A model generated the notes under the pieces. It was not told the origin of the DNA. It searched no databases and saw nothing but the letters and a program-made list of their open reading frames with translations. Of a stretch of 64,000 nt of DNA, positions 26,837 through 35,283 are shown one piece after another (the stretch's first letter is position 1; every line of letters begins with the position of its first letter). Source of the DNA: Yeguia hominis (GTDB taxonomy: Bacteria > Bacillota > Clostridia > Oscillospirales > Acutalibacteraceae); the NCBI RefSeq assembly GCF_014384705.1, contig NZ_JACRSN010000007.1, positions 1 through 64,000 on the forward strand, in the 5' to 3' direction. The translations under genes were made by a program, and so were the position numbers.

Positions 26837-28384
26837 TTACTGATCTTCTTCCGGAAGGGCGATTTTTTGACTGACAGAGACTTTTTCGCTGTAGCAGGAG
26901 AAAACTTTCTCGATGCGTTCCGAATCCGGCTTTTTACTCAAAAGGCTGACGACCGGCACTAGAACCAGTCCGGCAAGCATGGCAAACGCACCGGCATTGA
27001 TCGGAGACTGCAGCAGCGGCGGGAAGGCTCCGCGGAACAGCATATTGGCCAGCATAATCACAGAACCGCAGAGGAAGCTGACCCAAACGGCTGCTTTTGA
27101 GGTCCGTTTCCAGTAGAGCCCATAGAGGAACGGCGCCAGAAACGCACCGGCAAGCGCCCCCCAGGAAATGCCCATCAGCTGGGCGATGAAGGTGACAGAG
27201 GAGTGATACTGAACAAGTGCGATTACAACGGAAATCGCAATGAAAAAGACAATGAGAATCCGCATGATGAGCAGCTGCTTTTTCTCGCTGAGGTTTTTGA
27301 CCAGAAATCCGCGGATAAAATCGAGCGTCAACGTAGAACTGGAAGTCAGAACCAGAGAGGACAGCGTGGACATGGAGGCGGAGAGCACCAAAATTACGAC
27401 AATGCCGATTAAGATGTCAGAAAGGCCGGAAAGCATGGTGGGAATAATGGCGTCGTAGCCGTCAGCGGCAATATCAATTCGGTCGGAGAAGAGACGGCCG
27501 AATCCACCGAGGAAATAGCAGCCGCCCGCAACAATGATGGCGAAAACCGTGGAAACCACCGCACCGGTGTTGATGGCTTTTTCGCTCTTGATGGCGTAAA
27601 ATTTGTGAACCATCTGCGGAAGCCCCCAGGTCCCCAGAGAGGTCAGCACAACGACGCCGAAAAGTCCAAGTGGATCGGGTCCGAAAAAGGAAGCGAAAGC
27701 GCCCGGCTGCGTGGTAACGGAGGAATCCTCAATTTCCGCAAGGCCCTGCAGTGCTGCCAGAAAGCCGCCATGGCCCTTTAAAACGGCGGCAATCACCGCA
27801 ACAATGCCAAACAGCATGACGATTCCCTGAATGAAATCGTTGATTGCCGTCGCCATATAGCCGCCTGCGATAACATAGATGCCGGTTAATACAGCCATGA
27901 CGATGACGCAGACAGAATAGTCAATATGAAATGCCATCCCGAACAGGCGGGAAAGACCGTTATAAAGCGAAGCGGTATAAGGAATCAGGAAAAGGAAGAC
28001 AATCACAGAGGCAGCAATTTTGAGCGCTTTGCTGTCATAGCGCTTTCCGAAAAATTCCGGCATAGTGGAGCTGTCGAGATGATGGGTCATGATCCGTGTC
28101 CGGCGGCCAAGAACGACCCAGGCCAGCAAAGACCCGATCAGCGCGTTCCCGATGCCGATCCAGGTGGAGGCGATTCCGTATTTCCAGCCAAATTGCCCGG
28201 CATAACCGACGAAAATAACAGCCGAAAAATAAGAGGTTCCATACGCAAACGCGGTCAGCCACGGCCCGACGGAACGGCCGCCCAGGACGAATCCGTTGAC
28301 ATCCGTTGCGTGTTTGCGCGTGTAGAATCCGACGCCGATCATGACGCCGAAAAAGACCGCCAACAGAAGAAGTTTGATCCACAT
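26837..28384 (-). CDS. Sodium:solute symporter family (SSS) transporter
   Basis: 515 residues, about 13 membrane spans. GFVLGGRSVGPWLTAFAYGTSYFSAVIFVGYAGQFGWKYG near residues 31-70 and LGTWGLPQMVHKFYAIKSEKA are typical of the PutP/PanF-like SSS family. The substrate is unknown (proline- or pantothenate-like are options). AAAGGGG is 10 bases upstream of the ATG. It is a single-gene unit with its own strong promoter. Confidence 0.9.
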   Translation of the reverse strand: MWIKLLLLAVFFGVMIGVGFYTRKHATDVNGFVLGGRSVGPWLTAFAYGTSYFSAVIFVGYAGQFGWKYGIASTWIGIGNALIGSLLAWVVLGRRTRIMTHHLDSSTMPEFFGKRYDSKALKIAASVIVFLFLIPYTASLYNGLSRLFGMAFHIDYSVCVIVMAVLTGIYVIAGGYMATAINDFIQGIVMLFGIVAVIAAVLKGHGGFLAALQGLAEIEDSSVTTQPGAFASFFGPDPLGLFGVVVLTSLGTWGLPQMVHKFYAIKSEKAINTGAVVSTVFAIIVAGGCYFLGGFGRLFSDRIDIAADGYDAIIPTMLSGLSDILIGIVVILVLSASMSTLSSLVLTSSSTLTLDFIRGFLVKNLSEKKQLLIMRILIVFFIAISVVIALVQYHSSVTFIAQLMGISWGALAGAFLAPFLYGLYWKRTSKAAVWVSFLCGSVIMLANMLFRGAFPPLLQSPINAGAFAMLAGLVLVPVVSLLSKKPDSERIEKVFSCYSEKVSVSQKIALPEEDQ

Positions 28385-28472
28385 AATCCGAAGCCCCTTT
28401 GTTTTGCTTGTTTTATCGCATTTATGTATTGATGGTTTTTGTCATCGATGCTTTAAAGCGATAAACAATGGT

Positions 28473-28501
28473 ATTATAGCGCGGTTTGCGTGTTCTGTCA
28501 A
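28473..28501 (-). promoter_or_regulatory. Promoter of the symporter gene
   Basis: Minus strand: TTGACA, 17 bases, TATAAT; both perfect. Confidence 0.9.
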
Positions 28502-28512
28502 GCCATGCGAAA

Positions 28513-28538
28513 GGCCCCGGCAAAAAATTGCCGGGGCC
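28513..28538. terminator. Hairpin downstream of the S1-domain gene
   Basis: An 11-bp perfect stem GGCCCCGGCAA/TTGCCGGGGCC with an AAAA loop and no T tract directly after it. It lies between the symporter promoter and the S1 gene's stop. Confidence 0.55.
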
Positions 28539-28625
28539 CGAGAGGGGTCATGCTTGAGCAAAAGGATCAGTGGCGGGGCTTGCGTGTTTTCCGATCGCAA
28601 ACGTGTGGGATTTATAAAAGATTGC

Positions 28626-29540
28626 TCAGAAAACCGTGGAGATCTGTTTGGGGCAACCGTCCGGGGAATAGCGGAACGCATCCATGTGCCGCCCCTCGAA
28701 ATAGTATTTTGGCGGAATCGGCTTGTAATGATAGCTGAAGGTGTCAATAATGACAAGTTTGATTTTCATGCGCGCCGGCAGGATGCTTTTGATATAGACG
28801 CTTGCCTGCTGCCCGGGAAAAACGCCGGGACGGGCTTCAGCTAGCCCCGCAAGATTCGGCGTCAGCTCAATAAAAATTCCATAAGGCTCTACGGATCGGA
28901 CGATGCCTGCAACGGTTGCACCGACGGAAAACAAGGCGGCGTTTTCTTCCCAGGTGCCCAAAAGTTCTTTGTGGGACAGGGTGATTTTTCTGTTTTCTTT
29001 GCTTTTGATGATGGCACGGATGTCCATGTCCGGAAAAAACCGTTCACGCGGATGTTCAATTCTGGAGATTGAAATGCCGTCAATGGGAAGCAGAGAAATC
29101 AGGCCGCAGCCGATGTCCGCAAACGCGCCGAAGGGTTCGAGGTGGGTAATTCTTGCATCCACAACATCTCCGGGGATCAGGGATTCGATGAAATCGTGCA
29201 GACAGCGCTCCTGCGCTTTCCGGCGGGAGAGGGTTGCGCAAATTTGACCGCCGCTTTTTTCAATATCTGTAATCACGAAACAGACCGGACGGTTGACGCG
29301 GGAAATCAGTGCAATATCCCGTACCGTTCCCTCACGGATGCCGATTGCGCCCTCTTCACGCGGAATGATGCCCCGGATGCCGTTTAAATCGACAAGCAGG
29401 TTGTGCGCACTGTCACAGACCAGTGCGCGTCCTTCTAAAATACGGCCCTCACGCATGGCGTCCGAGAGCGCGGAAACGTTTGCCGTTGCAGCGCGGTTTT
29501 GAAAGGTATTGATAAGCCATCCTTCGGGATAATATGCCAT
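28626..29540 (-). CDS. S1 RNA-binding domain protein (RpsA-like, three S1 folds)
   Basis: 304 residues. S1-like modules at about 30-105 (EGRALVCDSAHNLLVDLNGIRGIIPREE), 120-190 (GDVVDARITHLEPFGAFADIGCGLISLLPI) and 205-270 (GATVAGIVRSVEPYGIFIELTPNLAGLAE). Family members bind RNA and may aid translation; this short form is common in Clostridia. GGAGG precedes the ATG by 8 bases. Confidence 0.85.
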   Translation of the reverse strand: MAYYPEGWLINTFQNRAATANVSALSDAMREGRILEGRALVCDSAHNLLVDLNGIRGIIPREEGAIGIREGTVRDIALISRVNRPVCFVITDIEKSGGQICATLSRRKAQERCLHDFIESLIPGDVVDARITHLEPFGAFADIGCGLISLLPIDGISISRIEHPRERFFPDMDIRAIIKSKENRKITLSHKELLGTWEENAALFSVGATVAGIVRSVEPYGIFIELTPNLAGLAEARPGVFPGQQASVYIKSILPARMKIKLVIIDTFSYHYKPIPPKYYFEGRHMDAFRYSPDGCPKQISTVF

Positions 29541-29622
29541 TGTGTTTTCCTCCTTATCCGTCCACAATGCCATCTATATGCGCATAGAAGGGCGCTTAAC
29601 ACACGAGGAAGGAAACTTTTTC

Positions 29623-29651
29623 TTGCGCATGGGGCGAGAATGCGTTAGAAT
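29623..29651 (+). promoter_or_regulatory. Promoter of the cyclophilin gene
   Basis: TTGCGC, 17 bases, TAGAAT. Confidence 0.6.
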
Positions 29652-29683
29652 AGAGGCATTACAGAAATAGAGAGGAATATACC

Positions 29684-30532
29684 ATGAAAAAATGGATCGC
29701 CGGCTTGTTCGGCATACTGACAGTGTTCTCGATTTGTACCGCCTGTTCCGGCAGCGGGGAAGACAATGTGACGTCTGCCGCATCGGATGGTTTTACGACC
29801 ATCGTTGCACAGGAAGATGTCAAGGCAGGAAAAAGTGACAAGAAAAAAGCGGTTGGATATCAGCTGGATCTGCCCGAAGCAGGTGAGGAGATTGCGGTGA
29901 TGACTACAAATATGGGCGTCATCAAGATGCGTTTTTTCCCAAATGCCGCGCCGAAAACCGTTTATAATTTTAAAGCGCTGGCCGCTTCCGGTTACTATGA
30001 TGGGCTGACTTTTCACCGTGTGATTAACGATTTTATGATTCAGGGCGGAGATCCCAAGGGGAACGGAACCGGCGGAGAGAGCATTTGGGGCGAAGCGTTT
30101 GCGGACGAATTCAATGCGAATTTGCTCAATCTTCGCGGCGCGGTCGCGATGGCCAATTCCGGCCCGAACACAAACGGCAGCCAGTTCTTTATCAACCAGG
30201 CGGCTGCGTCGAGTTTTGGCGGATGGGATCTTTATCAGCAGTATTACGAGGCCTATCAGCAGAATGCTGCTGCCTATGATGCAGCCGGTTACAGCTTTAT
30301 TGATATGGATAAAATCACAAAGCAGGTAAAAAAAGCGTACGAAGAGAACGGAGGAAATCCGAATCTCGACGGCGCCTATTCCACGTCCGGAAAGGGACAC
30401 ACGGTGTTTGCGCAGGTGTTTGAGGGCATGGAAGTGGTAGATGCCATTGCGGCAGTTGCAACGGACGAAAATGACAAACCGACGACAGATGTCGTAATGG
30501 AGCGCGTGGAGATTGTCCCGTACGAGGGATAA
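29684..30532 (+). CDS. Cyclophilin-type peptidyl-prolyl isomerase lipoprotein
   Basis: 282 residues. A lipoprotein signal peptide ends at the lipobox SICTAC|S (Cys at residue 21). The cyclophilin domain starts near residue 70: TFHRVINDFMIQGGDPKGNGTGG, NTNGSQFFIN and the late HTVFAQVFEGMEVVDAI. An insertion of about 50 residues between the last two blocks (YEAYQQNAAAYDAAGY...) is typical of clostridial secreted forms. It probably helps fold exported proteins at the membrane face. AGAGAGG is 12 bases upstream. Confidence 0.93.
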   Translation: MKKWIAGLFGILTVFSICTACSGSGEDNVTSAASDGFTTIVAQEDVKAGKSDKKKAVGYQLDLPEAGEEIAVMTTNMGVIKMRFFPNAAPKTVYNFKALAASGYYDGLTFHRVINDFMIQGGDPKGNGTGGESIWGEAFADEFNANLLNLRGAVAMANSGPNTNGSQFFINQAAASSFGGWDLYQQYYEAYQQNAAAYDAAGYSFIDMDKITKQVKKAYEENGGNPNLDGAYSTSGKGHTVFAQVFEGMEVVDAIAAVATDENDKPTTDVVMERVEIVPYEG

Positions 30533-30668
30533 GCTGCATGTTTGCGTGTGAAATCCGGAAGGGCACGCAGACGCCGGTTTCGACATTCATCGCGAAGCGG
30601 CGCGGTATCAGCGCATGTTGCGCGGCAGCAGTTTTTTGCGAAGAATTGCGGAAAAATGAGAAATTTTA

Positions 30669-30714
30669 AAACGGCCTGAATCCTGGATTACCACAGGGTT
30701 CAGGCCGTTTTTTG
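30669..30714 (+). terminator. Intrinsic terminator downstream of the cyclophilin gene
   Basis: 12-bp stem AAACGGCCTGAA with its complement, loop about 18 bases, then TTTTTT. It lies 136 bp past the stop; the stretch before it holds no gene I can support. Confidence 0.85.
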
Positions 30715-30812
30715 TCGTTGAAAACAGCGCGTTCTGCTGGAGGAGATGCCGCACAAAAAGCAGGAGGCGCCATATTAGATGCGCAAACGCGAGATATACA
30801 GGTAAACTGGGG

Positions 30813-30869
30813 ATACATCGGTTTGACGAGTTCGCCGCAAGAAGCTGTTTGCGGGCGGCCGCGTATTCG
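30813..30869. repeat. 57-bp direct repeat, copy 1
   Basis: 56 of 57 bases match copy 2, which starts 1947 bp downstream in the same orientation. It includes the small hairpin CCGCAA/TTGCGG. The two copies flank the aldo/keto reductase and the IS200 element. The rest of 30715-30990 holds no gene that I can support. Confidence 0.9.
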
Positions 30870-30990
30870 GGTACTGTCAAGATTTATGCGCAAAAAGGTT
30901 TGCAGTTTACACAGAATTTGGGATTGACCCAGTAAAAACGAAATCGTTCACTGCTCTATATCTCTTTACATCGTTCGGCAGACAAAACAA

Positions 30991-31024
30991 ATGCTCCTGC
31001 TATGACAATTCAAAGCAGGAGCAT
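30991..31024 (-). terminator. Terminator of the aldo/keto reductase gene
   Basis: ATGCTCCTGCT with its complement AGCAGGAGCAT (11 bp), 12-base loop, followed on the minus strand by TTGTTTTG. Confidence 0.85.
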
Positions 31025-31057
31025 AAATAAAATAGTCGCTAAAAACAGGGCCTAAAA

Positions 31058-31924
31058 CTAAAAATCTATTTCATCAGGATTCTCCGCGAATCCGACACAA
31101 CCCTTCAAATCTGCAATCAGCTTTACATCTTCCTCTTCCAATTCAAAGTCAAACACATTTAAATTATCTTGAATACGGGATGGTGTGACGGATTTCGGCA
31201 GCGGCAGATAACCTCTCTGCAAGCTCCAGCGGATACAGATTTGCGCAATACTGCGTCCATATTTTTCCGCAAGCCGTTTCATTTCAGCTACATCAAAAAT
31301 CTTTCCAATTCCCAGTGGGCTGTATGCTTCCAAAACCATGTCGTGGGCACGGCTGTAAGCAACGACCGGATCCTGTGTATCGCCGGGGCAAAGCCGGATC
31401 TGGTTGACCATCGGCGCAATGGTGGCGGTCTTCAGAAGCTCCTCAATGTGATGCGGCCAAAAATTGCTCAGTCCAATCGCGCGTATTTTTCCTGCCTTGT
31501 ATAATTCTTCAAAAGCTTTCCAGGTTTCAGCGTTTGCCGTTTTCCAGTTGTCCCGGAATGCAATTGGATTTGGCCAGTGAATGAGATACAGATCAAGATA
31601 TTCCGTTTGCAGTTTTTTCAGGGTCTGTTCAAACGAAACCATCGTTCTGTCATAACCATGTTCTGGGTTTGCAAGTTTTGAAGTAATAAACAGTTCTTCT
31701 CTTTTAACGCCGCTTTCCCGTACAGCGTCTCCGACGCTCTCTTCATTTCCATAAGCTTGAGCGGTGTCAATATGACGGTATCCAGCCAAAATTGCAGCTT
31801 TTACAGATGCAGCTTTTACAGACGAAACGGCAACATCCCCATCAGGCGTCTGCCAGGTTCCGAACCCGATGCATGGAATTTCAACGCCGTTACTCAATTT
31901 GTAGCAATCTGTAGCTTTTTTCAT
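31058..31924 (-). CDS. Aldo/keto reductase with a 5-codon internal duplication
   Basis: 288 residues, AKR barrel. Catalytic tetrad visible: Asp and Tyr in HIDTAQAYGNE, Lys in FITSKLANP, His in LIHWPNP. It reduces aldehydes or ketones with NADPH. Odd: SVKAA is repeated in tandem just before AILAGYRHIDTA, from a perfect 15-bp DNA duplication (31793-31822), lengthening the first barrel helix. The frame is intact. GGAGGG lies 6-7 bases before the ATG, and a MerR-like promoter is upstream. Confidence 0.92.
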   Translation of the reverse strand: MKKATDCYKLSNGVEIPCIGFGTWQTPDGDVAVSSVKAASVKAAILAGYRHIDTAQAYGNEESVGDAVRESGVKREELFITSKLANPEHGYDRTMVSFEQTLKKLQTEYLDLYLIHWPNPIAFRDNWKTANAETWKAFEELYKAGKIRAIGLSNFWPHHIEELLKTATIAPMVNQIRLCPGDTQDPVVAYSRAHDMVLEAYSPLGIGKIFDVAEMKRLAEKYGRSIAQICIRWSLQRGYLPLPKSVTPSRIQDNLNVFDFELEEEDVKLIADLKGCVGFAENPDEIDF

Positions 31925-31955
31925 GATAGACCCTCCTTATTTTAAGTTTGATATC

Positions 31956-31986
31956 ATTATAAAGGTTAAAGTGCCCTTTAAGTCAA
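31956..31986 (-). promoter_or_regulatory. MerR-type promoter (19-bp spacer) of the aldo/keto reductase
   Basis: Minus strand: TTGACT (31981-31986), 19-base spacer, TATAAT (31956-31961). Inside the spacer region is TTAAAG-N4-CTTTAA (31966-31981). A 19-bp spacer with a centred dyad is the hallmark of promoters that MerR-family activators untwist. No MerR gene is in the window. Confidence 0.7.
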
Positions 31987-32089
31987 GTCCAATTTAAAAA
32001 ATAATGATGCTGGAATTTTACAAACGTATACAAAACACAGCCACCGGCTGTGCCGGGGTATTTCATATGCGGGCATAGCCCTCTATTCC

Positions 32090-32720
32090 TCGCTTACGCG
32101 TAAAACGCGTAAGTACGATCTGCCAGCCGCGTAGGATTGTTACTTGCGACCCGTAAACGGGCTATACGACGGGATTCTTAACTGTTCGCCCATCTTGTAT
32201 TCCTTTAGCTGGTCCTCGACATACTCTTTAATTCGGCTTTCATTCTTTCCGACCGTGTCTACATAATAGCCCCGGCACCAAAATTCCCGGTTCCGGAATT
32301 TATACTTTAGTTCGCCGAATTGCTTGTATAGCATTGTGCTGCTCTTGCCTTTGAGGTTCCCCATAAAGCTCGATACTGCTATCTTTGGTGGGATTTCGAC
32401 GAATAGATGGATGTGTTTCGGGCATGCTTCCGCTGCAATCACGTTTACTCCCTTCCATTCGCATAACTGCCGCAGAATTTTCCCTACTGCTGCTCTCTTT
32501 TCGTAATAGAATACCTTTCGACGGTACTTTGGTGCAAACACAAAATGGTATTTGCAATTCCATTTTGTATGTGATAAACTGTTGATGTCATTCATTCCCA
32601 TATTGAATGCCTCCCTGTTATTTTTATTGTGCAGTTGGCAGACCGCTCAATAATTTTAGCAGGGATTTTTCCTTATCGCCATAGGCTTTTTTGAACCTCT
32701 CGCTTAGCGAGTGGTTTTCG
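32090..32720 (-). mobile_element. IS200/IS605-type insertion sequence (approximate limits)
   Basis: A tnpA gene flanked by subterminal hairpins: CTTACGCG/CGCGTAAG (32093-32113) on one side and a 10-bp stem with one T-T mismatch (32694-32716) on the other, as expected for IS200 elements, which lack inverted repeats. No TnpB gene. The exact ends were not determined; a further hairpin GGCGGGAG/CTCCCGCC lies at 32733-32755. Confidence 0.7.
32140..32601 (-). CDS. tnpA: IS200/IS605-family transposase TnpA
   Basis: 153 residues, a full-length Y1 HUH transposase: HTKWNCKYHFVFAPKYRRKVFY, the metal-binding HIH of KHIHLFVEI, and the catalytic Tyr region GYYVDTVGKNE. It cuts single-stranded DNA at hairpin ends. 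GGGAGG is 9 bases before the start. It appears intact, so the element could still move. Confidence 0.95.
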   Translation of the reverse strand: MGMNDINSLSHTKWNCKYHFVFAPKYRRKVFYYEKRAAVGKILRQLCEWKGVNVIAAEACPKHIHLFVEIPPKIAVSSFMGNLKGKSSTMLYKQFGELKYKFRNREFWCRGYYVDTVGKNESRIKEYVEDQLKEYKMGEQLRIPSYSPFTGRK

Positions 32721-32759
32721 TTATACAACAAAGGCGGGAGTATCATTCTCCCGCCTTAT

Positions 32760-32816
32760 ATACATCGGTTTGACGAGTTCGCCGCAAGAAGCTGTTTGCG
32801 GGTGGCCGCGTATTCG
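32760..32816. repeat. 57-bp direct repeat, copy 2
   Basis: One base differs from copy 1 (GCGGGTGG instead of GCGGGCGG). It starts right after the last hairpin next to the IS200 element. The 185 bp that follow, up to the DUF4130 gene, hold no supported gene. Confidence 0.9.
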
Positions 32817-33001
32817 ATGGCGATCGGAGAGAATTCACCCTGCAATTTTCATCGTATAATTTGCCGGGAAACCCTTCCGAAAGCGGGTGGAACGGTTTGC
32901 TTTGCGGGGAATTATCGCAAGCAAAAAAATAGGAAAACAATCACAGCGCTGTTCGGAGTCTTGCCGCTAAAAATGAGAAAAACGCAGAAAGAATACAGCG
33001 T

Positions 33002-33781
33002 TTATCCGGCAGGTTCCGGAAAAAGCTGCGCGTTTCCGAGAGACTGAAATTCCGTCATGCATCCCCGATACCGCAGGGGGAGATGCCCGCGCTGACATCC
33101 GGGATTGCGGCGCGGCTTGATTTCAATCGTTTCATGAAACTGCCGCCAAAGTGCGCGCCAAGTCTCCTCTTCTCTTGACGCTTCCGGCAGTTCAATGGCT
33201 TCTGCCGCAGCAAACCGGCACGTATAAGGCCGGTAGAGCAATGCAACTTTGTGCGTCCGATCGTGAATGAAAAAGTGTTCTTCCGGAAAGCGTTCGCAAA
33301 AATGCTGTGCCAGAAGCGGAAGCACAAAGTTTTTGGGTTCGATTTCTGCGACCAGTGAGCCGTCATAATCGGAAAATCGAACGAATCCGCTTAAAAGATG
33401 CGCTTCTTGATTGAGATGCAGAACGGCTTTGGAGAGAACGGAGACGGTATCATTTGTCAGCATCTGCAAAACGGACGGGCCGTGCGTAAAACCCAGGCGC
33501 AGAAAATTCAGAATCAGCAGCGCCCGGCCGGGGAGACAGGTCAAAAAGGCGCGGCGCACGAAGTCAAGTGTTTCAGTCCCTAGTTTTCGTACGATTGCCT
33601 GGAGAACCCGCTGCGATTTTTCAGGATCCGTCCGGATTTCTTTTTGGCGGAACAGTGTTGCCTGCGGTTCGTCGAATGGCACGACCGCGGTGGGATATTC
33701 TTTTTTTAAGAAGCTTTCAAAAACACAGCAGAAGATCCCGTCCAGGCTGCCATCGAAAAGATAAATGAGTTCCGCGCTCAT
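33002..33781 (-). CDS. DUF4130 / TIGR03915-family probable DNA metabolism protein
   Basis: 259 residues. LIYLFDGSLDGIFCCVFESFLKKEYP at the N-terminus and DRTHKVALLYRPYTCRF plus EEETWRALWRQFHETIEIKPRRNPGCQRGHLPLRYRG at the C-terminus match the family that is always found beside a radical-SAM partner. Biochemistry unknown. Its start overlaps the partner's stop (ATGA), so the two are co-translated. The shared promoter carries LexA boxes. Confidence 0.9.
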   Translation of the reverse strand: MSAELIYLFDGSLDGIFCCVFESFLKKEYPTAVVPFDEPQATLFRQKEIRTDPEKSQRVLQAIVRKLGTETLDFVRRAFLTCLPGRALLILNFLRLGFTHGPSVLQMLTNDTVSVLSKAVLHLNQEAHLLSGFVRFSDYDGSLVAEIEPKNFVLPLLAQHFCERFPEEHFFIHDRTHKVALLYRPYTCRFAAAEAIELPEASREEETWRALWRQFHETIEIKPRRNPGCQRGHLPLRYRGCMTEFQSLGNAQLFPEPAG

Positions 33782-35076
33782 ATGGCGCCTCCTTTTAAAA
33801 AGCGAATTTGTTGTGGATCCTGAAACAGGCTGAGCTGTTGCGGGACTTCCTGCAGACGTGCATTTTCAACACCGGCTTCAGAAAGCATCGCGCGCAGGAC
33901 GGCGCTTTCGGTGATTTTCAGGCCAGCCGGCGGTTTTCCGCGGCAGGTGACAAAATACTGCGCGCGTTTTAAGACCACGCCGAGTTTTTTGAGCGCCGGA
34001 AAATCCAAAACAGCTGTCCGGCGCGCAGCCAGGATGCGGCGCGCGCTTTTGACGCCGATTCCCGGAACCCGCAGCAGGGTTTCGTATGGTGCACGGTTGA
34101 CTTCCACCGGGAAAAAAGCGGGATGATGCAGCGCCCAATTGCATTTTGGATCTAAAAGCGGATTAAAGCTCGGGTTTGTTTCATCGAGCAGTTCACCGGC
34201 GTGAAACCCATAAAACCGCAGGAGCCAGTCCGCCTGATACAGCCGGTGTTCCCGCAGCAGCGGCGGTTTGCTGTCCAAAGCGGGCAGAAGTGCATTTTCC
34301 GCTACCGGAATATAAGCGGAAAAGAAGACCCGCTTTAGCTGATAGCGCTTGTAAAGCCCTTCTGTCAGCTTTAAAATCTCATAGTCGCTTTCCGGTGTGG
34401 CGCCGACAATCATCTGGGTGCTTTGTCCGGCCGGCGCAAACTGCGGCGCGTTTCGATAGAGCGCAAGTTCTGTGGAAGCTTCGGAAATGCGATCCCGAAT
34501 GAGTCCCATCGGCTGCAGGATGGACTGCTTTGATTTCTGCGGCGCGAGCATCTGCAGACTTTTTTGGGAGGGCAGCTCAATGTTGACGCTCATTCGGTCG
34601 CTGCATGCGCCAAGTTTGGCAATCAGTCGGCTGTCGGCGCCGGGAATCGCCTTTGTGTGGATGTATCCGGAAAAGCGGTATTCTTCCCGTAAAAGACGGA
34701 GAACTTCCGCCATTCGTTCGCAGGTATAATCCGGGTTTCGAATGACGCCGGAGCTGAGGAACAGCCCTTCGATATAATTGCGCCTGTAAAAATTCATGGT
34801 CAATTCTGCAAGTTCACGCGGCGTGAAGGTGGCGCGTGCCGTTTCGTTTGAGCACCGGTTGACGCAATAGCTGCAGTCATAAACGCAGGCATTGCTCATG
34901 AGAACTTTGAGCAGAGAAATGCACCTTCCGTCTCCGGAAAAACTGTGACAGATTCCGCATGCAGTCGCATTTCCAATTCCGCCGCGTGAAGCTTTGCGGT
35001 CGGTACCGCTTGATGTACAGGCGACATCATATTTGGCAGCATCGGTTAAAATTCGCAGCTTTTCAAAGAGGTCCAC
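33778..35076 (-). CDS. TIGR03916-family radical-SAM protein, putative DNA modification/repair
   Basis: 432 residues, GTG start 9 bases after AAAGGAG. The radical-SAM cluster is CVYDCSYC (CX3CX2C) near residues 64-71. A helix-hairpin-helix DNA-binding motif (LLRVPGIGVKSARRILAAR) lies near residues 335-353. An upstream cysteine pair (ACGICHSFSGDGRC) suggests further metal binding. Together these point to action on DNA; the substrate lesion is not known. It is the first gene of an SOS-type operon with the DUF4130 gene. Confidence 0.9.
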   Translation of the reverse strand: MDLFEKLRILTDAAKYDVACTSSGTDRKASRGGIGNATACGICHSFSGDGRCISLLKVLMSNACVYDCSYCVNRCSNETARATFTPRELAELTMNFYRRNYIEGLFLSSGVIRNPDYTCERMAEVLRLLREEYRFSGYIHTKAIPGADSRLIAKLGACSDRMSVNIELPSQKSLQMLAPQKSKQSILQPMGLIRDRISEASTELALYRNAPQFAPAGQSTQMIVGATPESDYEILKLTEGLYKRYQLKRVFFSAYIPVAENALLPALDSKPPLLREHRLYQADWLLRFYGFHAGELLDETNPSFNPLLDPKCNWALHHPAFFPVEVNRAPYETLLRVPGIGVKSARRILAARRTAVLDFPALKKLGVVLKRAQYFVTCRGKPPAGLKITESAVLRAMLSEAGVENARLQEVPQQLSLFQDPQQIRFLKGGAI

Positions 35077-35102
35077 TTGGCATCACTCCTTTCGCGATCT
35101 CT

Positions 35103-35154
35103 ATTGTATCACGGAACATATGTTCTTGTAAATAGAAAAACGAATAAACGTTCG
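35103..35154 (-). promoter_or_regulatory. SOS promoter with two LexA boxes
   Basis: Minus strand: TTTACA (35127-35132), 18 bases, TACAAT (35103-35108). A perfect gram-positive LexA core GAACATATGTTC (35114-35125) lies in the spacer. A second, weaker copy GAATAAACGTTC (35142-35153) lies just upstream of the -35. The spacer position means that bound LexA would block RNA polymerase. Confidence 0.85.
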
Positions 35155-35283
35155 ACTTTTATTTTCTGGTATTCCGGCCTTATTTTTGGTATCATACAAA
35201 ATGGAGTCCGGACACATCGTGTCCTTTGCAATCAGCGTATCACAAAATGAATTAAAAAATTGTCAAATGAAGGAGAATCCGAC

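Noticed and set aside
32691..33047. 118-codon plus-strand frame across the IS200 edge, repeat copy 2 and the end of the DUF4130 gene
   Set aside because: It mixes unrelated segments and overlaps a certain gene on the other strand.
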